NCBI GenBank assembly: GCA_045648445.1
Contig: JAZRNY010000022.1
Coordinates: 1 to 64,000, forward strand
DNA length: 64,000 bases
Direction: 5' to 3'
DNA from: SIG607 sp045648445
Lineage (GTDB): Bacteria; Bacillota; Clostridia; Oscillospirales; Acutalibacteraceae
The notes below the pieces were generated by a model, which was given only the letters and a program-made list of their open reading frames with translations, was not told where the DNA came from and did not search any database. The translations under genes were made by a program, and so were the position numbers. Each line of letters starts with the position of its first letter. The first letter of the stretch is position 1. Positions 24,868-32,594 of the stretch are shown here, piece after piece.

Positions 24868-25197
24868 ATGGATACAGTTTATGAAAGAATTGAAAAACTC
24901 TGCAAGGAAAAAGGGATAACAGTTACCGATTTATGCAGAGAGTGCACCATTCCCCGCGCAATACTTTCAGACTATAAAATGGGCAGAAGTAAAGCTCTGT
25001 CCACCTCGGTTTTGTCAAAAATTGCAACATTTTTTTCGGTAAGCGTTGAATATCTTTTAGAAGGAAAAAATTCGAAAATTTTAGAAAATCAGTTAAAGGT
25101 TGCTCTTTTCGGCGGAAGTGAAGACGTAACCGACGAAATGTGGGAAGAAGTGAAACGGTATGCAAAATTCATCTATGATAAAGGACAAAACTCTTAG
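24868..25197 (+). CDS. XRE-family repressor, ImmR-like
   Basis: 109 residues starting at the ATG at 24868, 8 bases after AAGGTGG. The N-terminal helix-turn-helix (about 5-60) has GITVTDLCRECTIPRAILSDYKMG and STSVLSKIATFFSVSVEYLL. The short C-terminal part ends in EEVKRYAKFIYDKG, a common tail of ImmR-type repressors. Its stop overlaps the start of the peptidase gene, the standard ImmR-ImmA arrangement in which the peptidase cleaves the repressor. It likely binds the palindrome at 24806-24823. Confidence 0.88.
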   Translation: MDTVYERIEKLCKEKGITVTDLCRECTIPRAILSDYKMGRSKALSTSVLSKIATFFSVSVEYLLEGKNSKILENQLKVALFGGSEDVTDEMWEEVKRYAKFIYDKGQNS

Positions 25198-25588
25198 CGA
25201 CCTATATAAACTTGCCGAAGAAGACGGCATAAAGGTAATGAGTTTTAATCTGCCCAAAAATAAAGCCGTCACCGTAAATATAGGCGACGACTGTTATATT
25301 GGCGTTGACCCTGCCGTTTTTGGCAGAGAATGTGAAGAACGAGTGGTGCTGGCTCACGAAATGGGGCATATTGCCACAGGCGGTTTTTACGATACCGACT
25401 GTTCCGATTTACAACGAAAAAAAATCGAACAAAAGGCAGAAAAATGGGCAATTCAATTTCTTGTGCCAATTAAACTGTTAAAGGAAGCAATAAAAAACGG
25501 CGTTTACACCACAAACGATCTTGCCGAACATTTTTCGGTGCCGGTAAGTTATATGGAAAAGGTTTTAAAATATTATTCCGAAAAATAA
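25160..25588 (+). CDS. ImmA/IrrE-family metallopeptidase
   Basis: 142 residues with the zinc motif VVLAHEMGHIATG (H66, E67, H70). In ICEBs1 and related elements ImmA cleaves the XRE repressor after DNA damage. The first possible ATG (25160) lacks a clear ribosome site, and a second in-frame ATG at 25175 is equally plausible; translation is probably coupled to the overlapping XRE gene. No integrase, conjugation or phage structural genes lie to the right, so the pair appears to serve the local dinB cassette or to be a domesticated remnant. Confidence 0.9.
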   Translation: MQNSSMIKDKTLSDLYKLAEEDGIKVMSFNLPKNKAVTVNIGDDCYIGVDPAVFGRECEERVVLAHEMGHIATGGFYDTDCSDLQRKKIEQKAEKWAIQFLVPIKLLKEAIKNGVYTTNDLAEHFSVPVSYMEKVLKYYSEK

Positions 25589-25622
25589 AAGTACACCTAT
25601 TTAACTTAGGTGTACTTTTTTT
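25587..25622. terminator. Bidirectional terminator after immA
   Basis: AAAGTACACCTA and TAGGTGTACTTT form a 12-bp stem with A and T tracts on both sides. The stop codon of the leftward ABC ATPase lies inside it. Confidence 0.87.
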
Positions 25623-26167
25623 GCATTTAAAAGATCGGCTTCTTCACTGCTGTGAGATACAAATATAACCGTTTTATTTTCGGTATATTTATTTATAACA
25701 GACGCCGTGATTTTTTTTGTTTTTTCATCAAGACCGTTAAGGGCTTCGTCAAGCAAAAGCAAATCAAAATCTTTTGATAAAGCGCGTGCTAAAGCAACTC
25801 TGCGTTTCATACCGCCCGAAAGTTGGTCTATTTTCATATTTTCGGTACCTTTAAGTCCAAGTTCAAAAAGAAGCGTTTTTGCCGTTTCTTCATTCGAAAA
25901 GAGAGATATATTTTTTTCGACCGTTAAATTTGGCAGTAATCTGTCCTCTTGAAATACAGCGGAAATTTTTGCTTTTGGATCTATTTCCACCTTTCCTTTT
26001 TTTGCCTTTTCAAGTCCCATTATAAGACGAAGCAGAGTGGTTTTACCTTTGCCCGAAACACCGCTAATCCATATTTTGTCGCCTTTGTTTACAAAAAGAC
26101 TGAAATCTTTAAGCACGTTTTCTTTACTTCCTTTATAGGAAAAGGTGACGTTTTTAAACTCTATCAT
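25601..26167 (-). CDS. ABC importer ATPase, NitT/TauT type
   Basis: 188 residues, at the short end for the family (usually 230-260), yet with every core motif: Walker A GVSGKGKTTLL, Q-loop VFQEDRLLPN, signature LSGGMKRRV, Walker B LLLLDEALNGLD and the switch histidine in VFVSHSSEEA. Short ATPases of this kind accompany thiamine-precursor and sulfonate importers in Clostridia. It overlaps the permease gene by 4 bases and is the last gene of the operon. Confidence 0.9.
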   Translation of the reverse strand: MIEFKNVTFSYKGSKENVLKDFSLFVNKGDKIWISGVSGKGKTTLLRLIMGLEKAKKGKVEIDPKAKISAVFQEDRLLPNLTVEKNISLFSNEETAKTLLFELGLKGTENMKIDQLSGGMKRRVALARALSKDFDLLLLDEALNGLDEKTKKITASVINKYTENKTVIFVSHSSEEADLLNAKKVHLS

Positions 26168-26910
26168 TTTTCCACCCCATAACTTATGGTAATTTTTAAT
26201 AAATACTCAAAAATTACGCTGAAAATTACAGTAACGGCGGTTACGGCGAAAACTTCGTCATAATCTATAGCATTTTTGCCTATCCACAAAAGGTTGCCAA
26301 GAGAAGTTTCGGTACGGCTTATTACCTCTGCCGCAACACCCGACTTCCACGCAAAGCCAAGACCTGTCACCAGTGCTGCCGAATAGGCAGGTTTTATAGA
26401 CGGAAAGGTAATATATCTAAAAATTTTTGTCTTTTTAAGACCCAAAACCCAAGCCATTTCCAAAAGGTTTTTATCTACCGAACAAAGCGCATTATAGGTG
26501 GCATCCCAAATTATAGGCAACACCGTTAAAAAGGCTATAAGAGTAGGTATATTTTTTTCTTTAACCCACAAAAAAACCAAAATTATAAAGGCGGCTACGG
26601 GAACGGCTCTCATAAGACGAAGTAGCGGAGAAATTAATTCGCCGATTATTTTTACTTTACTTGAAACAACGGCAAATACCGTTCCGACAACAGCGGCAAA
26701 TATAAAACCCTTTAACACGCGATATAGTGAAAAGAATGCTGAAAGCCAAAAGGAAAGGGTTTTAGAAAGTCTTAAAAAAGCCTGTGCTACGCTTAATGGC
26801 GTAGGTATTGCTATAAGCAGGTTTTTATTTGCAAAATATGCTATAACCTGCCACAGCAATATAAAAAACACAAATATTAAAAATTTTTTTAATATTATTT
26901 TAACCTTCAT
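26164..26910 (-). CDS. ABC importer permease, NitT/TauT type
   Basis: 248 residues with about six membrane helices. The EAA-type cytoplasmic loop that contacts the ATPase is seen near residue 150-170 (EMAWVLGLKKTKIFRYITFPSI). The family is BPD_transp_1 of the SsuC/TauC/ThiX kind. It starts 10 bases inside the end of the binding-protein gene. Substrate not determinable from the permease alone. Confidence 0.9.
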   Translation of the reverse strand: MKVKIILKKFLIFVFFILLWQVIAYFANKNLLIAIPTPLSVAQAFLRLSKTLSFWLSAFFSLYRVLKGFIFAAVVGTVFAVVSSKVKIIGELISPLLRLMRAVPVAAFIILVFLWVKEKNIPTLIAFLTVLPIIWDATYNALCSVDKNLLEMAWVLGLKKTKIFRYITFPSIKPAYSAALVTGLGFAWKSGVAAEVISRTETSLGNLLWIGKNAIDYDEVFAVTAVTVIFSVIFEYLLKITISYGVEK

Positions 26911-27877
26911 AATAGAAGTTGTCTTCGGGAAGTTTTCCGCCTACCGATTTAGGATTAGCGTCATACATAACCTTTAAATAGCCCGAAAGTCCTTTCTTCA
27001 TTTCTTGACCTGCAATATAAGTAAGACCGCACTGAGGAATAGCCTTTGTAGCAAGGGCTGCCTTTGGAATAATGCCGTATTTTTCGCAAAGTGTACCTGT
27101 TAAGGCAGCATCGGCAACTGCTGCATTTATAGATTCTTCATATTCTTTAAGGAAGGTTTTTACTGCGCCTTCATTTGCCTGTAAAAATTCGTTTCTGACA
27201 ATTACGCAACCCATATAAAGACTGCTGTCGCTTGATACCTTTGTCCATTCTTCACCCATATCCAAAACCTTTTTAGCGGTAGGATAGTTCATAAGAATAC
27301 TTGTAGCAACGGGTTGAGGAGCCATAATTATGGCGTCTTTATTTTCTTCTTTTGCCCAAATAGCAGGAAGTTCGCTTCCGTCGGCAACAAATTTGATAGT
27401 AACGTCCTTTTCGGGATCAATTCCGTTTTTGGTAAGAACGTAACGGAGAATATATTCGGGATTAGCGTTCTGACCGGGGGAATAAATCGTTTTGCCCTTA
27501 ATATCTTCTTTACTGTTTATTTCAACACCGTTTGTTAATACCGACAAAACGCTGGTAGTATTTACGGCAAGTACGGTTACGCCGCCGTTTGTTTTGTTAT
27601 AAAGTGTAGCGGCAAGATTTGTTGCTACTGCGGCAATATCTGCTTCGCCTTTTGAAATTGCTGCAACGATTTCATCATTTGCGGCTACCATTTTAAAGTT
27701 GTATTTATTAAGAGTGCTGCCCTCTTCACTTTTTGCGCGAAGATTAGCGGCGCCTATACCGGTAGGACCGGACAAAACATAAACGTTCATTTGAGCGGTT
27801 TCGGGTTCCTTTTCACCGCATCCTGCAACGGTTAAAATCATTAAAAGAGCCATAATCAAACATAATAATTTTTTCAT
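26900..27877 (-). CDS. ABC importer substrate-binding lipoprotein
   Basis: 325 residues beginning at the ATG at 27877; GAAAGG lies 8-13 bases upstream, and an apparent earlier start is only the GTG inside that region. Lipobox LTVAGC places the lipidated Cys at about residue 20. The mature protein is an NMT1/SsuA-like periplasmic-binding fold (VLSGPTGIGAANL, AAVATNLAATLYNKT, YSPGQNANPEYILRYVLTKNG). Such proteins bind sulfonates, nitrate, pyrimidine precursors of thiamine or similar small molecules. No residue seen here fixes the ligand. Confidence 0.88.
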   Translation of the reverse strand: MKKLLCLIMALLMILTVAGCGEKEPETAQMNVYVLSGPTGIGAANLRAKSEEGSTLNKYNFKMVAANDEIVAAISKGEADIAAVATNLAATLYNKTNGGVTVLAVNTTSVLSVLTNGVEINSKEDIKGKTIYSPGQNANPEYILRYVLTKNGIDPEKDVTIKFVADGSELPAIWAKEENKDAIIMAPQPVATSILMNYPTAKKVLDMGEEWTKVSSDSSLYMGCVIVRNEFLQANEGAVKTFLKEYEESINAAVADAALTGTLCEKYGIIPKAALATKAIPQCGLTYIAGQEMKKGLSGYLKVMYDANPKSVGGKLPEDNFYYEG

Positions 27878-27898
27878 TTTAATCACCTTTCTTGCGTT

Positions 27899-28504
27899 TT
27901 ACGCTATAACAATTATTGAATTATCCTTTCGGACAATCATTTTTTTGTGTTCTAAACTTTCAAGGCATCGGTAAAGAGAAGTTCTTCCCATACAAAGAAG
28001 TGAAGCAAGTCCCGTCATTTTGCCTTCATATCCGCCGTTTTTACACAAATAATCATAAAGTTTTGCCTCTGCACCGCCATGCATCATTAAAGCAAGACGT
28101 TCATTTAAAAAACGGATACGGTCGGTTAAAAATGACATAAAATTAACCGCAACTTCAGGATGTTTTTTGAAATTGTTGAGAAGACTTGTTTCTTCTATAA
28201 ACAAAACCTCGCTAACGGTTGACGCTTCTATGCGGCTGATATAGTTTTCATTTTCCGAAAAGAGCGCCGCCGCGCCGAAGATACTGCCTTTACCGAAGGT
28301 GGTAAGAGTACCCGTGGCTTCAAGGGGATATGCCTTAAGACTTCCTGAAATCACCACGCCTATAGAGTTTTTAAATTCCTTTTTATCATATACTGTATCT
28401 CCTTTATTAAAGGTAACGGGACGGTTTATCTCTAAATCCTCCACCGCCAACCTGTTATTCCTAAAAAGATAGGTATCTAATAAAACTTCTCTATACTTCT
28501 CCAT
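27899..28504 (-). CDS. Crp/Fnr-family regulator, first gene of the importer operon
   Basis: 201 residues. The N-terminal cyclic-nucleotide-binding-like barrel (about 20-125, IGVVISGSLKAYPLE, FGAAALFSENENYISRIEA) is joined by a long helix to a winged helix with the recognition segment MGRTSLYRCLESLEHKKMI. No Cys cluster of the Fnr iron-sulfur type is present. It precedes the binding-protein gene by 21 bases, so it probably controls its own importer operon through the near-palindrome at 28521-28534. Effector unknown. Confidence 0.88.
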   Translation of the reverse strand: MEKYREVLLDTYLFRNNRLAVEDLEINRPVTFNKGDTVYDKKEFKNSIGVVISGSLKAYPLEATGTLTTFGKGSIFGAAALFSENENYISRIEASTVSEVLFIEETSLLNNFKKHPEVAVNFMSFLTDRIRFLNERLALMMHGGAEAKLYDYLCKNGGYEGKMTGLASLLCMGRTSLYRCLESLEHKKMIVRKDNSIIVIA

Positions 28505-28520
28505 TCTTCACCTCTAAACT

Positions 28521-28575
28521 GTACCATTTGGAACACTTTTTATTTTATAATACCTCATTGTTTACAATTTGTCAA
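28521..28575 (-). promoter_or_regulatory. Promoter and candidate operator of the crp-importer operon
   Basis: Minus strand TTGACA (28575-28570), 17 bp, TATTAT (28552-28547). Just downstream of the predicted start lies GTTCCAAATGGTAC (28534-28521), an inverted repeat with one mismatch, suited to repression by the first gene product. Confidence 0.68.
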
Positions 28576-28654
28576 TAAAATATTGAATAAAAGACTTTAA
28601 AAAAATTTTTAATGTGATACAATATAAATAACTATTTTAAAAGAAGGTAATTTT

Positions 28655-30544
28655 ATGGCAAAAAAACAGTTTAAAGCACAATCTAAGCGTCTTTTAGACC
28701 TTATGATCAACTCAATTTACACAAATAAGGAAATTTTCCTTCGTGAACTTATTTCAAATGCAAGTGATGCTACCGATAAACTTCATTATTTGTCCTTAAC
28801 CGATGAGGTGGCAAGAAATGCGCTCAAGGACAATAAAATAAAAATTATTGCCGACAAAGAAAACCGCACCCTTACCATAAAGGATAACGGTATCGGTATG
28901 GACGAAAAGGAACTGGAAGAAAATCTTGGTACAATCTGCAAAAGCGGATCCCTCGCATTTAAAGAGGAAATGAGCGAAGCCGAAGAAAAAGAAGCCGTTA
29001 ATATTATCGGTCAGTTTGGCGTAGGATTTTATTCTGCATTTATGGTTTGCGATACCCTTACCGTTAAGAGCCGTTCTTACAAAAGCGAACAGGCTCACCT
29101 TTGGGAAAGCAACGGTGTTGACGGATATTCTATTAAGGAATGTGAAAAAGAAAGCGTTGGTACCGAAATTATTCTTTCCTTAAAGGAAGACACCGAGGAC
29201 TTTAAATATTCCGACTTTTTGGAAATTTATAAATTAAGAAGCCTTATAAAGACCTATTCCGATTACATCCGCTATCCTATAGTTATGGATATTGAAAAGA
29301 CAAAGGAAGAGGGCGAAGGCGAAGAAAAAACATCGGTTACCTATATTGAAGAAGAAACCCTTAACAGTATGGTACCCGTTTGGAAAAAGAGTAAAGCAGA
29401 GCAGACCGAAGAAGAACTTAACCGTTATTATAAGGACAGTTTCTTTGATTTTGAAGACCCGCTTTTCACCATAAGCGTTTCTGCTGAGGGCGTTGTTTCC
29501 TATAAGGCTCTTCTTTACGTTCCTGCAAAAACTCCTTACGACTATTTCACCAAGGAATACGAAAAGGGACTTAAACTTTATCAGAGCGGTGTTATGATTA
29601 TGGAAAAATGCTCCGACCTTATTCCCGAGCATTTCCGCTTTGTAAAGGGTGTTGTTGATACCGAGGATTTGTCGCTCAACATTTCCCGCGAAATGCTTCA
29701 GCAGGATGCAGGACTAAAGACCATTGCAAAAAATATTGAAAAGAAGATACATTCCGAACTTAAGCGCAGTCTTGATAATGACAGAGAAAAATACGAAACA
29801 TTCTGGAAAGCCTTTGGTATTCAGCTTAAATACGGCGCCGTTGCGCAATACGGAATTTATAAGGATAAATTAAAGGATTTACTTCTTTTCTGGTCAAGCA
29901 ATCAGGGAAAGCTTATTACCATCAGCGAATATCTTAAAACCATGCCCGAAGACCAAAAGCACATTTATTACGCTTGCGGTGAAACGGTTGCAAAAATCAA
30001 CAGTCTTCCCCAAACAGAACTTATTAAGGCAAAGGGCTATGATATGCTTTGCCTTACCGATGAGGTTGACGAATTCCTCGTTAACGTACTAAGAGAAGAA
30101 GAGGGCAAGGATTACTGCTCGATTAACTCCGATAAGGCAGATTTAATCGACGAGGAAGACGAAAAGAAAACCGAAAAATTAGGTGAAGAAAACGCCGAAA
30201 TGCTTAACTTCCTAAAGGATGCCCTTAACATTTCCGACGTAATCATTTCCAAAAAGCTAAAGAGTCATCCCGTTTGCCTTTCTGCAAAGGGCGGCGTAAC
30301 GCTCGAAATGGAAAAATACTTTGCTACACTTCCCGGCGACGATAAGGAAAAGGTAAAGGCAGAAAGAGTGCTTGAACTTAACCCCGACCATCCCGCCTTT
30401 GAAACCTTGACTAAAGCCTATAACGAGGACAAGGAAAAGGCAAAGGTTATTGCCGAGGTACTTTATCAGAGTTCCTTGCTTATTGCAGGAATGTCTGTTG
30501 AAAATCCCGCAGACTTTACCGAAAAACTCTGCTCGTTACTTTAA
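28655..30544 (+). CDS. htpG: Hsp90-family chaperone
   Basis: 629 residues, the normal length for bacterial HtpG. The N-terminal ATPase domain carries ELISNASDATDK, DNGIGMDEKELEENLG and GQFGVGFYSAFMV. The middle domain has the catalytic-loop region NISREMLQQ, and a C-terminal dimer domain follows. It works as a homodimer in the cytoplasm. AGAAGG lies 7 bases before the ATG. A TACAAT at 28618-28623 may be the -10, with no good -35; no CIRCE box is present, so regulation differs from that of the dnaK operon. Confidence 0.96.
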   Translation: MAKKQFKAQSKRLLDLMINSIYTNKEIFLRELISNASDATDKLHYLSLTDEVARNALKDNKIKIIADKENRTLTIKDNGIGMDEKELEENLGTICKSGSLAFKEEMSEAEEKEAVNIIGQFGVGFYSAFMVCDTLTVKSRSYKSEQAHLWESNGVDGYSIKECEKESVGTEIILSLKEDTEDFKYSDFLEIYKLRSLIKTYSDYIRYPIVMDIEKTKEEGEGEEKTSVTYIEEETLNSMVPVWKKSKAEQTEEELNRYYKDSFFDFEDPLFTISVSAEGVVSYKALLYVPAKTPYDYFTKEYEKGLKLYQSGVMIMEKCSDLIPEHFRFVKGVVDTEDLSLNISREMLQQDAGLKTIAKNIEKKIHSELKRSLDNDREKYETFWKAFGIQLKYGAVAQYGIYKDKLKDLLLFWSSNQGKLITISEYLKTMPEDQKHIYYACGETVAKINSLPQTELIKAKGYDMLCLTDEVDEFLVNVLREEEGKDYCSINSDKADLIDEEDEKKTEKLGEENAEMLNFLKDALNISDVIISKKLKSHPVCLSAKGGVTLEMEKYFATLPGDDKEKVKAERVLELNPDHPAFETLTKAYNEDKEKAKVIAEVLYQSSLLIAGMSVENPADFTEKLCSLL

Positions 30545-30553
30545 GCAAAACTA

Positions 30554-30900
30554 AAACCGACTATCAATAGCCTCGGGTGCTAAAGGACAGTGAAAAAAGC
30601 CGATATGGATTTTATTCCGTATCGGCTCTTTTCCATTTCACTGCCACCTACAGTGGTGAGTAAGTGCGCATTTCCTGATAGTTTTTAGTGATATGCTGTC
30701 TTCAACAGCGTGATATTTTTGCTTTGCAAAAGTGATATTACTCTGCAAGCAGAGCAGTTATATTATATTCGCCCATAAACTTGCGTAGCAAATACCACTC
30801 GGCTGGGACCGAATATCACTGCGAAGCAATATAACTCGCCGGGAGGCGAATAGAGTTGGCGTTGTGTCCTTAGGGACCCAACGCCATTGATAGTCGGTTT
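30554..30900. repeat. Chain-of-hairpins repeat, copy 2
   Basis: A 347-bp unit between htpG and dnaJ closed by a perfect 15-bp inverted repeat, AAACCGACTATCAAT (30554-30568) with ATTGATAGTCGGTTT (30886-30900). The inner order matches copy 1 at 142-366: GTGATAT-linked hairpins GCTGT/ACAGC (30695-30709), TTTTGC/GCAAAA (30717-30731), CTCTGC/GCAGAG (30741-30754); an enclosing TATTCGCC (30766-30773) with GGCGAATA (30845-30852) holding TTGC/GCAA (30781-30791), TCGG/CCGA and TGC/GCA (30820-30828); then the final TGGCGTTG...CAACGCCA hairpin (30857-30886). Stem bases differ from copy 1 but remain paired, while linkers are kept. The 5' side also carries the htpG terminator. Confidence 0.82.
30587..30649 (+). 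terminator. Terminator-like hairpins after htpG
   Basis: AGCCGATA and TATCGGCT form a stem extended inward by GGA/TCC and followed by CTTTT (about 30597-30632). An outer CAGTGAAA (from about 30588) pairs with TTTCACTG (to about 30643). Lies 50 bases after the htpG stop, inside the repeat unit. Confidence 0.65.
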
Positions 30901-30905
30901 ATTTT

Positions 30906-32069
30906 TTAATCACCGAAAAGGTCTTTAACCTTATCGAAAAACGATCTGCGTTTTTTGTAGTTTTTATCATTAAGGCTATTATCAAAATCAGCCAGTTTTT
31001 CTTTTTGTTCCTTGTTTAAGTCCTTTGGAACTTCTACGATAATTTTAACGTATTCGTCACCAAATCCCGAATAGTTAAGGCGTTTTATACCCTTTCCGCG
31101 AAGTTTAAATTCATCGCCCGGCTGTGTGCCCTCGTGAATATTGAATTTCGCCTTGCCGTCAAGAGTTGGTACGGTGATTTCACCGCCTAAAACCGCCTGA
31201 GCATAGGTAATGGGTACTTCGCAGAAAATATCATATCCCTCGCGCTCGAAAATAGGATGAGGACGAACCGATACCGATATAGTAAGATCCCCTGCAGGAC
31301 CGCCGTTTACACCCATATCTCCGCCGCCGCGAAGTGTAATTCCCTGACCATCGTCGATACCTGCGGGAATTTCTATGGTTTTTTCTACGGTATTTCTCAC
31401 TCTGCCTCTGCCCGAGCAGGTTTTACAGGGATTTTCAATTATTTTACCTGTACCGCGACAGTTTTCACAAGCCTGTTGTGTTTGTATGGTACCAAAAGGT
31501 GTGCGCTGTCCCATAACCACCTGACCGCTACCCTTACAGTTAGGACAGGTTTTTGCAGTCGTTCCCTTTGCCGCGCCACTGCCACCGCACTCGCTACAAC
31601 TTTCGGTACGGGTTACTTTTATGTTCTTTTTACAGCCCTTCGCCGCTTCTTCAAAAGAAATAACAATATTTGTTGAAGTATCGGCTCCTCTTCTCGGCGC
31701 GTTGGGGTCACGTCTTCTGCCACCGCCAAAACCGCCGCCAAACATTGAGCCTAAAATATCGCCCAAATCACCAAAGTCACCAAAGCCACCGCCGAAACCG
31801 CCGCCAAAGGGATTTCCACCCTGTCCTGCGCCGAAATTAGGGTCAACGCCTGCGTGACCGAATTGGTCGTAACGGGCGCGTTTGTCTTTATCAGAAAGAA
31901 TTTCGTAGGCTTCGTTTACCTCTTTAAAATTCTTTTCAGCTTCGGCATCTCCGGGGTGAAGGTCGGGGTGATATTGCTTTGCTGCTTTTCTATAGGCTTT
32001 TTTTAGGTCGTCGTCATTAACGTTTTTGTCAACGCCCAGGACTTCGTAATAATCTCTTTTATCAGCCAT
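30906..32069 (-). CDS. dnaJ: Hsp40 co-chaperone
   Basis: 387 residues, type I DnaJ. J domain (about 1-70) with the HPD motif in YHPDLHPG; Gly/Phe-rich linker (about 78-120); four CxxCxGxG zinc repeats (CSECGGSG, CPNCKGSG, CENCRGTG, CKTCSGRG, about 155-215); C-terminal substrate-binding domains. It delivers clients to DnaK and stimulates its ATPase. Last gene of the hrcA-grpE-dnaK cluster, separated from dnaK by a four-helix-bundle insertion, which may weaken co-transcription. Confidence 0.96.
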   Translation of the reverse strand: MADKRDYYEVLGVDKNVNDDDLKKAYRKAAKQYHPDLHPGDAEAEKNFKEVNEAYEILSDKDKRARYDQFGHAGVDPNFGAGQGGNPFGGGFGGGFGDFGDLGDILGSMFGGGFGGGRRRDPNAPRRGADTSTNIVISFEEAAKGCKKNIKVTRTESCSECGGSGAAKGTTAKTCPNCKGSGQVVMGQRTPFGTIQTQQACENCRGTGKIIENPCKTCSGRGRVRNTVEKTIEIPAGIDDGQGITLRGGGDMGVNGGPAGDLTISVSVRPHPIFEREGYDIFCEVPITYAQAVLGGEITVPTLDGKAKFNIHEGTQPGDEFKLRGKGIKRLNYSGFGDEYVKIIVEVPKDLNKEQKEKLADFDNSLNDKNYKKRRSFFDKVKDLFGD

Positions 32070-32087
32070 AATTACTCCTAGTAATTA

Positions 32088-32561
32088 GGGAATAGGGAAT
32101 AGGGAGTAGGGAGTAGTATCACACCCCTTTATAACTATTCCTTTTTTCCACCGGATTTATTTGATAATTTAATTATCATTGCATTTATCATCTTTGAAAT
32201 TTCTTCACTTAATAAACTAGCTTTATATATATGTTCTTCTTTAACGTATCCCAATCTTACGCATATAAGCAGTTGTGTATAGACCTCAGAATTAGAGCCT
32301 CTTGCAATTCCTAAAAAATTTATATATTCCTTTATGGAATTGCGAGAATTTCCCTCTGCAATATTCGAAGGCACCGACACAGCAGCCCTTTTAATTTGAG
32401 CAGCAAGTGAAAACGTTTCTTCTTTTGGCAAAAAAGCGGAGATCTTATAAACCTCTTCTACTAAATCCATAGCTTTTTGCCAAACCAACAATTCTTTAAA
32501 AACCATATAATAAATACCTTTAAGCAAGGGAAAGCGGAACAGGAAACTATTCCCTATTCCC
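32088..32561 (-). mobile_element. Four-helix-bundle insertion flanked by 15-bp inverted repeats
   Basis: GGGAATAGGGAATAG (32088-32102) and its exact complement CTATTCCCTATTCCC (32547-32561) enclose the four-helix-bundle gene. The left side continues with GGGAGTAGGGAGTAG, a related 15-base unit. The unit sits in the intergenic space between dnaK and dnaJ, which normally is short. The layout recalls 23S rRNA intervening sequences, where a helix encloses an S23-type gene. Mobility is inferred only. Confidence 0.6.
32135..32506 (-). CDS. Four-helix-bundle protein (S23/Avd-like family)
   Basis: 123 residues from the ATG at 32506 (AAAGG 10 bases upstream). The opening FKELLVWQKAMDLVEEVYKI and the conserved AVSVPSNIAEGNSRNSIKEYINFLGIA region (about residues 42-70) are diagnostic of the S23/TIGR02436 family. 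Members are found in 23S rRNA intervening sequences, beside diversity-generating retroelements (as Avd), and as lone genes; the fold is a basic pentameric barrel able to bind nucleic acid. No reverse transcriptase lies in the window. Role here unknown. Confidence 0.85.
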   Translation of the reverse strand: MVFKELLVWQKAMDLVEEVYKISAFLPKEETFSLAAQIKRAAVSVPSNIAEGNSRNSIKEYINFLGIARGSNSEVYTQLLICVRLGYVKEEHIYKASLLSEEISKMINAMIIKLSNKSGGKKE

Positions 32562-32594
32562 CCTTCCCTTTAACCTCAATAACTAAGTCGCGAC

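Noticed and set aside
24868..25588. Prophage or ICE based on the ImmR-ImmA-like pair
   Set aside because: No structural, conjugation or relaxase genes lie nearby; the recombinase at 21548 is separated by dinB and has its own explanation.
32135..32506. Diversity-generating retroelement, because of the Avd-like protein
   Set aside because: No reverse transcriptase and no template/variable repeat pair were seen near the gene or elsewhere in the window.
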